Assembly (NCBI GenBank): GCA_022508725.1 | Contig: JAFLUR010000041.1 | Span: 1 to 11,826 of the forward strand | Source: Oscillospiraceae bacterium | Lineage (GTDB): Bacteria; Bacillota; Clostridia; UBA1381 | Length of the DNA stretch: 11,826 nucleotides | Direction: 5' to 3' | In this document: in pieces, positions 1-5,866 of the stretch | Position numbering within the stretch: position 1 is the stretch's first letter | Layout of the letters: the number at the start of each line of letters is the position of its first letter | Program-made: the position numbers and the translations under genes | The notes under the pieces: model-generated | Databases searched by the model: none | Seen by the model: only the letters and a program-made list of their open reading frames with translations | What the model was told of the DNA's origin: nothing

Positions 1-94
1 TCTGCCTGCATTCCGGCACTTCTGCCGTCATTATGTGCTGTAACGCTGTGTAATCCAATCCGTAACCATGAACACAAAGTTTTAATCATATTCG

Positions 95-400
95 TTAGGG
101 GTGAGCTTTCCATATAACCGTCCCGTCCCGGGTCTCGATCAATGTCGGTTGATCTTCTATTGATATTTCTATCAAATCTCCTTCTTGCAAAATGTTATCC
201 GATAAGTTTGTAATTATTTTTTCGATGCTTATCAGACAGGCATAAAATTCTTTATATCCGTCTTCGTCTTCCTCTAATCCGTTATTGGTTTCGTACATTG
301 TATCAATTGTACCGTATAATACCAATAATCCATCGCTGAATTCTATCTTTAAATATGTTCCGTTGGGATATTTATTTATTTTTTTCATCATTTCATCCAT
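95..400 (-). CDS. Small acidic protein, probable immunity partner of the Ntox50 toxin
   Basis: This is a 101-aa cytoplasmic protein with no signal peptide or membrane segment. It is acidic (for example the LEEDEDGYKEF stretch around residues 42-52) and looks mostly beta-strand with short helices. I do not recognise its family. The start is firm: AAGGAG lies eight bases before the ATG. It follows the toxin ORF by 25 bases on the same strand. In polymorphic toxin loci the gene directly behind a toxin C-terminal domain usually encodes the cognate immunity protein, and small acidic proteins are common in that role. The role is inferred from position, size and charge, not from homology. A conserved hypothetical of other function cannot be excluded. 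Confidence 0.75.
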   Translation of the reverse strand: MDEMMKKINKYPNGTYLKIEFSDGLLVLYGTIDTMYETNNGLEEDEDGYKEFYACLISIEKIITNLSDNILQEGDLIEISIEDQPTLIETRDGTVIWKAHP

Positions 401-425
401 GTTATAATCTCCTTAATATAATATA

Positions 426-1589
426 TTATTGTTTTGGTCTTGCCGGTACAATATGCGCCCCTTTTTTTCCGTAATGAATTGTACCAACAGTTGTTTCCAT
501 ACTTATACCGGTTTCGGGATCAATATACAATCCTATAACTTGACCGAAATCGACTCGCTCTCTATTTTTTCCGATGTTAATAAACTTTCCTGTTCCGGCT
601 TTATCATCAAGTAATTTTTGGATATCATCTAAATTGCCATACATAATACTTTTGGTTTCTCCATTATTAAGAGAAATTTTATGTTCATTACTTCCGGGGA
701 TATGTTTATTTTGCTGACCAACATTTACTTTAGCCTCATATCCATTAACTATTTTGTAACTGCTCTTAGAGATATTTTTGCTGCTATCCGATACTTTTGC
801 GGCATCAGATGATTCGTTGGCAATTTCTTTTCCGATATCTGTAGATTCATCTGCATTTTTAGCCGCCGATTTTACCGTATCGGCAATATCATCCTCCAAT
901 CCGCTCTCAGCAATACCTTTGGCAATGTCTGCTGTTTCATCGCTGTTTTTAGCAACAGACTTACCTATATCGACAATATCATCCCCCAATCCGCTTTTGG
1001 AAATCCCCTTAACAACGTCCGCAATTTCATCGCTGTTTTTTATAATCGGCTTTGCCGCGTCAAATGCGTCAATGAAATATTTCAAAGTTCCTATCGCAGG
1101 AAGTAAAGCGATTATATTTATGCCTAATCTTCCCCAACTTTTCAGCGTTCCGTCGAATTTTATTATGCTTGCAGCAAGATCTCGAACATCCATAGGCACA
1201 TCCACGCCTGAAAATCCCAAGACCAAATTTAAAATTATTGCCGGTATCGTAGGCGATTCGTCCGAAAAATCTCCTTCAATAAAAGTTCGAAAACTTTTAT
1301 CAATATACAGAACCGCATTCATAACGGATTTTATAACCGCATTTATTACTTTTTCATGCAGAAGAAATAATCCGTTTCCGTCAAGCTTTAAAACTACATT
1401 GCCGTTTCTGTCAATAATTCCCGCGCTGCAATTACAGTTTGGGTGAAAAGGCGGAAAATTAACATACGTTTCCGCGCCGCTTATTAAAAAGGTTCTTCCC
1501 TCCTTGTCATTGCAGCCGCCGCAGTTTTCACCATCGGTTAAAATTATGTATTCTTTGTATCCCTCGTCTTGATATTCCCATAATACCAC
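426..1589 (-). CDS. Polymorphic toxin, C-terminal Ntox50 (predicted RNase) part; probably the 3' portion of a stop-interrupted gene
   Basis: This 387-aa ORF has the layered build of a polymorphic toxin. Residues 21-54 carry ENCGGC and PPFHPNCNC, the CxxC...HPNCxC pattern found in phage Mu gpF/SPP1 gp7-like head proteins and in toxins sharing that module; it probably binds zinc. Residues about 112-178 are hydrophobic with DVRDLAAS and LLPAIGTLK, resembling pretoxin linkers. Residues 184-270 hold 30-residue repeats. Residues about 284-387 match Ntox50: QNKHIPGSN (296 is His), RERVDFGQVIG, and GTIHYGKKGAHIVPARP with His372 and His379 as likely active-site residues. Ntox50 is a predicted RNase (thought to have a BECR-type fold). 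The only start here is GTG, with no ribosome binding site before it. The upstream 166-aa ORF is in the same frame and ends in TGA six codons earlier, so this is likely the distal part of one gene of about 560 codons. Unless the TGA is read through or is an error, the toxin would not be made. An immunity-like gene follows. Confidence 0.85.
   Translation of the reverse strand: MVLWEYQDEGYKEYIILTDGENCGGCNDKEGRTFLISGAETYVNFPPFHPNCNCSAGIIDRNGNVVLKLDGNGLFLLHEKVINAVIKSVMNAVLYIDKSFRTFIEGDFSDESPTIPAIILNLVLGFSGVDVPMDVRDLAASIIKFDGTLKSWGRLGINIIALLPAIGTLKYFIDAFDAAKPIIKNSDEIADVVKGISKSGLGDDIVDIGKSVAKNSDETADIAKGIAESGLEDDIADTVKSAAKNADESTDIGKEIANESSDAAKVSDSSKNISKSSYKIVNGYEAKVNVGQQNKHIPGSNEHKISLNNGETKSIMYGNLDDIQKLLDDKAGTGKFINIGKNRERVDFGQVIGLYIDPETGISMETTVGTIHYGKKGAHIVPARPKQ
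822..1040 (-). repeat. 90-bp tandem repeats inside the toxin gene (30-aa units)
   Basis: Two full 90-bp units (1040-951 and 950-861) encode KNSDEIADVVKGISKSG... and KNSDETADIAKGIAESG..., each of 30 residues. They are followed by a partial, diverged third copy beginning KNADESTDIGKEIA. The plus strand shows the shared string ttcatcgctgttttt once in each full unit. The units are hydrophilic, alternate charged and Ser/Thr residues with a hydrophobic heptad-like pattern, and probably form a helical spacer before the toxin domain. Such repeats can vary in copy number between strains. Confidence 0.8.
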
Positions 1590-1607
1590 ATATTTTAGGA
1601 TTTGTAA

Positions 1608-2108
1608 TCACTCTGAATCTATAATTTCATTTATAGATTTTTCCCGATCCGATAATAACGTCTGCATTTTCTCGATTGTGTCCTTTGCGGACAGTTCCTG
1701 CATAACGCATGAATAAAGCTCATCCTCGACTTTTTTCATTGTCGTCTGCTTTGATTTTTCAAAATCATTTTTAACCTGCGACCGAACCTTATCCGCTTTA
1801 TCACCGAAAAAGGCGAGTATATCATCAAATTTCTTTTCCGCATCGTCATAAAATTTTGTAATATCCCCCGTAACATTGCTCATCAGCAAATCATACGGAC
1901 ATACAAAATCGTTCATGTCGGCTATCCGGTCCGCCGCCTTTTTGTCAATGAATCTCACAAGATTTTGATCCCAAGGAGAGATCATCGTTCTGAAACCTTT
2001 ATAATCCTCATCTGCCCCGGAAGCGAATGCGCCGTAAACATACGCAATATCGTTTATTACGCTTTTGCTCAATGCTTCTGTGTCGATATTTAATATTTTT
2101 TCGTACAT
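1608..2108 (-). CDS. Alpha-helical protein, probably the N-terminal part of the interrupted toxin
   Basis: This is a 166-aa ORF with a sound start (AAAGGA eight bases before ATG). It has no signal peptide. Residues 1-85 contain a mixed region (YGAFASGADEDYKGFRTMISPWDQN). Residues about 85-166 are highly charged and helical, consistent with a coiled coil (DAEKKFDDILAFFGDK, KNDFEKSKQTTMKKVEDEL). I do not recognise the family. It ends in TGA, but the frame is open on both sides of that codon and continues through six codons into the Ntox50 toxin ORF. The simplest reading is that this is the amino-terminal targeting or scaffold part of a single toxin protein. The alternative is a separate helical partner (adaptor-like) encoded just ahead of the toxin, but the missing ribosome binding site for the second ORF argues against it. 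Confidence 0.7.
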   Translation of the reverse strand: MYEKILNIDTEALSKSVINDIAYVYGAFASGADEDYKGFRTMISPWDQNLVRFIDKKAADRIADMNDFVCPYDLLMSNVTGDITKFYDDAEKKFDDILAFFGDKADKVRSQVKNDFEKSKQTTMKKVEDELYSCVMQELSAKDTIEKMQTLLSDREKSINEIIDSE

Positions 2109-2138
2109 TGACCGTTCCTTTCTGTTGTAAAAAGATTT

Positions 2139-2159
2139 ATGAAACGTTTCATCAATATA
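2139..2159 (-). promoter_or_regulatory. Perfect 14-bp palindrome (possible LacI-family operator) beside a possible -10 box
   Basis: ATGAAACGTTTCAT at 2139-2152 is a perfect palindrome with a central CG inside AAACGTTT, the core typical of LacI/PurR/CcpA-family operators. The spacing differs from a consensus cre site (TG and CA lie three bases from the central CG, not four). On the minus strand TATATT (2159-2154) lies directly before it and could be a -10 box, which would put the palindrome at the transcription start of the toxin locus. No good -35 box is visible. A second TATAAT lies at 2217-2212. The palindrome is seen directly; its regulatory role is inferred. Confidence 0.4.
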
Positions 2160-2429
2160 CTAACATAATCGCATGAGCCATTCTATTTCATTCGATTTCA
2201 AGTGTTTAAATATTATACAAAAACAAATAAAAAGCCCGAACTTTCGATATTTAAAGTCTGAAAGTCCGGATTTTTCATTTCTGTTATTGAATTTTCTGAT
2301 TGCCAAATCCTCACTCTGAAACTCATACAAAGAGTCGAGATCGTCAAAATACATATGAATTCTCGGAAGAAAGCTTTTATGATCCGTTCTTTCCGATTTG
2401 CTGCCGTCCCTTTCGGTATTTATGAGCAA
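2160..2429 (-). pseudogene. Doubtful coding remnant
   Basis: An 89-codon open frame whose first half reads like real protein (IHMYFDDLDSLYEFQ, SEDLAIRKFNNRNE), but it has only a TTG start and no ribosome binding site. The frame is open upstream to a TGA near 2465 without a better start. Its second half runs straight through the terminator hairpin at 2229-2275, so that part is not natural coding sequence. It may be the 3' end of a lost gene whose stop just ahead of the terminator has mutated. I do not recognise a family. It could equally be a chance ORF. Confidence 0.2.
2229..2275. terminator. Bidirectional rho-independent terminator
   Basis: The arms are 2229-2245 and 2260-2275 with a 14-base loop. 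Read on the minus strand, ATCCGGACTTTC pairs with GAAAGTTCGGGC: ctttc/gaaag is perfect, followed by A-T, G.T, G-C, C-G, C-G and T.G pairs, and the hairpin runs into cttttt. The outer A-run and T-run make it work in either direction. On the minus strand it would stop transcripts coming from the dynamin operon through the debris region before they reach the toxin locus. On the plus strand it would stop rightward transcripts. Confidence 0.7.
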
Positions 2430-2534
2430 ACTATAGCTTAAATCTATAATGTTATCAAAAAAAAGTCAATCAGACAACGCAGGCAATGCGTGATAGAATA
2501 TAATAAACAATATTTCATGAAATGATGTTTCAAT

Positions 2535-2802
2535 ATGAAAAACTCAAAAAAATTTGTAAGCATATTTGCAATAATATCCGTAATTTGCATATCGCTTGCC
2601 GCGTGTCAAAGCTCAAATACGGTTCAAACGGGCGGAGATACACAGACCAACGCAAACGCACAGGAATACAAATACGGAAAGGTAGATATTCCCGTGCCGG
2701 ACGGTTCGCTTTGCGGCGCTCTACAGCGGCGATATGGAAGTAGCGGCTCTTTGGGATCCGTTCGGAAGCATGGCTGAAAATGACGGTAAAGGAAGCGCTT
2801 AA
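2535..2802 (+). pseudogene. Decayed ABC-transporter substrate-binding lipoprotein (two fused fragments)
   Basis: The first part (2535 to about 2715) encodes a lipoprotein signal: MKNSKK, a hydrophobic core, then the lipobox LAAC with Cys24. It is followed by a Ser/Thr/Asn-rich linker and KYGKVDIPVPDGSLCGA, which resembles the mature N-terminus of substrate-binding proteins. From about 2716 coding-like sequence continues in the next frame (YSGDMEVAALWDPFGSMAENDGKGSA, stop at 2800-2802), which resembles an interior segment of SsuA/NMT1-like substrate-binding proteins. So an internal deletion plus frame change has joined two pieces of one gene, and the rest is gone. No clear ribosome binding site precedes the ATG. 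It lies opposite in strand to all intact genes. Confidence 0.6.
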
Positions 2803-2817
2803 CAAGGCGCGCGATGA

Positions 2818-3190
2818 CTTGCAAGGGCAATCGGCGCAAAAAAGACAAAAAACATATCATCTCCACGGCGTTTGAACACCATGCAGTACTTCATACCTTG
2901 AAAAGGCTTGAAAATCAAGGGTTTGAGGTGACGCTGATCACTCCGGAAAGAAACGGGATAATATCGATTGGAAGCGTAAAGAACACCATCCGTGAGGATA
3001 CTGCGCTTGTCACGATAATATATGCGAATAACGAGATCGGAACTATTAAGCCAATTGCCGAAATCGGCACGGTGTGCCGTGAAAATGGCGTGCTGTTTCA
3101 TACCGATGCGGTACAGGCGGCGGTAGGGGAACAATATCAATACACAGCTGCGGATGAGTGTATGATATTACCTGCAAAAATATTGTTTTT
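2818..3190 (+). pseudogene. Truncated, frameshifted cysteine desulfurase (NifS/IscS-type) fragment
   Basis: The translation shows a clear run of class V aminotransferase/cysteine desulfurase: KKHIISTAFEHHAVLHTL (the EHHAV His packs on PLP), IREDTALVTIIYANNEIGT, KPIAEIGTVCRENGVLFHTDAVQA. A one-base shift in the A-rich stretch near 2835 puts the preceding ARAIGAKK in another frame. After HTDAVQA the match decays (TAADECMILPAK is still faintly alignable). The N-terminal third, the PLP lysine region (SxHKxxGPKG) and the catalytic-cysteine loop are all missing, so it cannot be active. It abuts the lipoprotein remnant directly, which suggests serial deletions. The family call is firm; the end is approximate. 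Confidence 0.8.
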
Positions 3191-3231
3191 TTGTTCTTTG
3201 AGATGTTGTTGTCAAGCTTTATTACGCAATA

Positions 3232-3759
3232 TCAAATACCTTCCAAAATGCTTTCAATGCTGATACGATATTTTTCAAGCTGCGAAATATATCTGTTTAT
3301 TATACTTTTTGTCCTGCTGTCATCCATCCCGCTGAGAATATTGTTTGTAATGGGTACGGTGACCGCCGCGGGCGCAATGGTGCAAATTGCTTTGACGATT
3401 TTTGATGCTCCCATCATATTGGATAAAGAAAAACCGACTACCGCGCTTCCTATCGGAACGGCATACCTCAGAATATTGTTTTTTTGTATATTCCCGGATT
3501 CTTCCGAAAACCTCATATCATTTAAAAGGATTGTTCTCACCAATTCCGCTTTATCCGGAAACGCCTTTTCCAATTCAATTAACCACCGACCGCCTTCGGA
3601 ATGAGAGGAATCCCAAAATCCCGTACAGTCCGCCAAAATGAGATTTATATATGAAAAGGTGAATACTCCTTTATTCGCCTGCATCATAATTTCTCCTTTA
3701 AGGCGTGAAATAAATTTGTCCCAATTTTTTAAAAAACCGTTGTAAAAAGAATCTTGCAT
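3232..3759 (-). CDS. Small protein with predicted membrane hairpin, coupled to the third dynamin-like GTPase
   Basis: A 175-aa protein of no family I recognise. Residues 1-95 are soluble and mixed, with conserved-looking FWDSSHSEGGRW around 48-59. Residues about 96-113 and 120-138 are hydrophobic and rich in Gly/Ala/Ser (AVPIGSAVVGFSLSNMM, IVKAICTIAPAAVTVPI) and probably form a membrane hairpin. The last 30 residues are helical and charged. The ribosome binding site (AAAGGAG, ten bases before ATG) lies inside the last codons of the GTPase gene, and only four bases separate the two genes, so translation is likely coupled. The hairpin resembles the membrane-inserting segments of dynamin-like proteins, which suggests a membrane anchor or partner for them. 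The partner role is inferred from context. Confidence 0.85.
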   Translation of the reverse strand: MQDSFYNGFLKNWDKFISRLKGEIMMQANKGVFTFSYINLILADCTGFWDSSHSEGGRWLIELEKAFPDKAELVRTILLNDMRFSEESGNIQKNNILRYAVPIGSAVVGFSLSNMMGASKIVKAICTIAPAAVTVPITNNILSGMDDSRTKSIINRYISQLEKYRISIESILEGI

Positions 3760-3763
3760 ATTG

Positions 3764-5854
3764 TTATATCTCCTTTCGACCTAAACTGTTCAGTTGAATC
3801 ATAACAGACTCTAATTGTTTTTTATGGTTCAACATATTTTTTCTATCCGTGTTTACAGAGGTGATTTCTTGGCTGATAAGTTCCATTTGACGGCTTTCCT
3901 CGGCGATCTGCCGTTCAACTTCCATATGATAACGAGCCATATACCGGTCAATTTCATAGGACAAACAATTCTCGATTTTACCGATATACTTTTTTACAGC
4001 CGATATCAACTTATCCGATACGTCTTCATAATAATCCTGCAATTGCAAATCCAGTTTATTTTTACATTCTTTTCGTACCGTATCTAATTTAGGGGCTGCT
4101 GCCGCTCCGCCGATCATTGCGCCGATAAGCAACCCCGCCACCGTGCCAACGCCGGGGAGAATAGCCGTTCCTATTGCGGCGCCGGCAGCACCGGCACCAA
4201 ATGCAGCCAGACCTCCTTTTGACATCTGTTCCGATATGTAATTTGCCGCAGACTCAATATCTGCCGTTTCAATATTAATGTCGGAAGGCAAGTCAAATTT
4301 TAATTGCGACATATTAACGGGAATAATATTCAGTGTTTCATATACTTGCGCAAACGAATTTCCGTACGCTTTCATTTCTTCACTGAATTTATCACGAACA
4401 CGGCTGCAATAGGTATATGTATTTCCAACAATCTTTTTTGCTTCGTCGGCGCAATCTCTGCCCAATGAGTCTGTGATATATTTGTTGAGATCATCAATGC
4501 TGTCTTTATTATCAAGCCTGTTTAGGATATTTTTTATTGCGCTTTCTGATTTTAAATAGATATCATTCTCGAAATCGCTCAAAATTGCTTGCGTTTTACT
4601 GCGAAACCGACTGATCCTGATCTGCTTCTCTTTCATAACGAACGATGATAAATCCACTTTTTTCGATTTATTTAACAATTCCATTCTTTTCTCATATTCG
4701 TCTGAAATTCCTCCCATCTTAACAGAAATCACTTCATATATGCTGCCGATTAACAGCGCCAGCTTTTTTGCCATGGCAAGGGACTTCTGTTTAGCGGTAT
4801 GCTGAACCAACAGCTGCTCTGTCCGGAAGGATATATCAAGTAACGAGTCGTCGTCATAACGCTGCTTTTCATAAGCGGCATCATCCCGATTTTTCACGGT
4901 TTCCGTGCCTGATTGCTTGTCTGACAATACAACCGGCGATACGAACGGAAGAACAACCGCGTGTTCCAATTCAAACTCCTCTTCCAGTTTCATTTTAATA
5001 AATGCAACCTGACGTTCCCTCTCCCGCTGCCTTATCAAATCAAGCTTTGTTACGACGAACACGCACTGAGGAAGAATCTCTTTAATAGTCTTTTCCGCAA
5101 AATTCGTCATGGTGGTTGTCAGCAGCTTTTCTGCGGAAATGAGTATAATCGATAAATCCGAGTCATCCTTTAAAGTACGGATGGTCACATCCTCGTGCCA
5201 TGCCTCGGTAACATTTGTACCGGGGGTGTCGATAATGCGAAAGCTCTTCAGAATTTCAGACGGCAGATATACAGTAACGCTTTTTAATTGCTTTGCCTCA
5301 GATGCGTTTGTGGTATACTTGACCAAAGCGTTTTTAAGCTGTGAAAGGCCACGGAAATCAAAGCTCCGTTCTTTTCTGTCATCCAAAAACCGAAGAACAA
5401 TTCTGTATGAACTGTCATAATCAATAATCGTTGAAGCGACCGTAGTGCCCTGAAGCGCGCTGGATACAAGCAATTCCGTTCCGAGAAGCGCGTTAATGAA
5501 CGTGCTTTTTCCGGTGGAAAATTCACCGATAACGCTGAGGTTAAGTTTTTTATCGTCTTTTTTCTTGCGAATGAAATCCAGCTGTTGACGGACTTGTTCC
5601 CAATTAAACTCCTGTGATACCGTGTTTTCGTTGTCGGACAAATTCCGGATAGGCGGCTTTTTTTTGCTTGACGAGGAAAAAAAGTTCATAAAATTACGCT
5701 TTAAATTTTGCCAAAACGATTTGGGAGCTTCTTCGGGTTCATCATCCCGAACAGACTTATCGTACTTTTTCGTCAGATCGTCAACAAATTGTAAATGTTC
5801 ATCAATTTCAACCAATTCATCCAAATTATCCAAAGAAAAATAGTTGTTATCCAT
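3764..5854 (-). CDS. Dynamin-like GTPase (third of three)
   Basis: A 696-aa bacterial dynamin-family GTPase. Residues 1-100 form a charged N-terminal extension with a basic, aromatic patch (FWQNLKRNFMNFF). The GTPase domain has the P-loop GEFSTGKST (110-118), switch-I threonines in QGTTVAS (137-138), G3 DTPGTN (209-214) and G4 TKLD (269-272). Helical stalk sequence covers about 345-545. A long Gly/Ala-rich hydrophobic stretch at about 546-588 (GAGAAGAAIGTAILPGVGTVAGLL) is the likely membrane-inserting paddle. The C-terminus (590-696) is coiled coil returning to the stalk. GGAGG lies seven bases before ATG, and twelve bases separate it from the second GTPase gene. Members of this family bind, bend or fuse membranes on GTP hydrolysis. 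Its low similarity to its two neighbours outside the G motifs implies three distinct subunits, not recent duplicates. The exact membrane process is unknown. Confidence 0.93.
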   Translation of the reverse strand: MDNNYFSLDNLDELVEIDEHLQFVDDLTKKYDKSVRDDEPEEAPKSFWQNLKRNFMNFFSSSSKKKPPIRNLSDNENTVSQEFNWEQVRQQLDFIRKKKDDKKLNLSVIGEFSTGKSTFINALLGTELLVSSALQGTTVASTIIDYDSSYRIVLRFLDDRKERSFDFRGLSQLKNALVKYTTNASEAKQLKSVTVYLPSEILKSFRIIDTPGTNVTEAWHEDVTIRTLKDDSDLSIILISAEKLLTTTMTNFAEKTIKEILPQCVFVVTKLDLIRQRERERQVAFIKMKLEEEFELEHAVVLPFVSPVVLSDKQSGTETVKNRDDAAYEKQRYDDDSLLDISFRTEQLLVQHTAKQKSLAMAKKLALLIGSIYEVISVKMGGISDEYEKRMELLNKSKKVDLSSFVMKEKQIRISRFRSKTQAILSDFENDIYLKSESAIKNILNRLDNKDSIDDLNKYITDSLGRDCADEAKKIVGNTYTYCSRVRDKFSEEMKAYGNSFAQVYETLNIIPVNMSQLKFDLPSDINIETADIESAANYISEQMSKGGLAAFGAGAAGAAIGTAILPGVGTVAGLLIGAMIGGAAAAPKLDTVRKECKNKLDLQLQDYYEDVSDKLISAVKKYIGKIENCLSYEIDRYMARYHMEVERQIAEESRQMELISQEITSVNTDRKNMLNHKKQLESVMIQLNSLGRKEI

Positions 5855-5866
5855 TTTTAACCTCCG

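Noticed and set aside
1..89. Open minus-strand frame from an ATG at 89 to the window edge (MIKTLCSWLRIGLHS...)
   Set aside because: No ribosome binding site, only 29 codons visible, and a second frame is also open to the edge; it cannot be judged without the sequence to the left.
778..1446. 222-codon plus-strand ORF opposite the toxin gene
   Set aside because: It is the complement of the repeat and pretoxin region, has low-complexity Ser/Ile/Ala composition, no ribosome binding site, and the minus-strand reading has clear domain motifs.
1608..1610. TGA considered as a selenocysteine or reassigned codon
   Set aside because: TGA ends other intact genes here (at 9813 and 3232), the homologous position is not expected to be Cys/Sec, and I see no SECIS-like hairpin directly after it; nonsense mutation, error or readthrough are better explanations.
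2522..3140. Several overlapping short ORFs on both strands in the debris region
   Set aside because: Only the plus-strand frames carrying the lipobox and the cysteine desulfurase motifs resemble real proteins; the rest are shadows of them.
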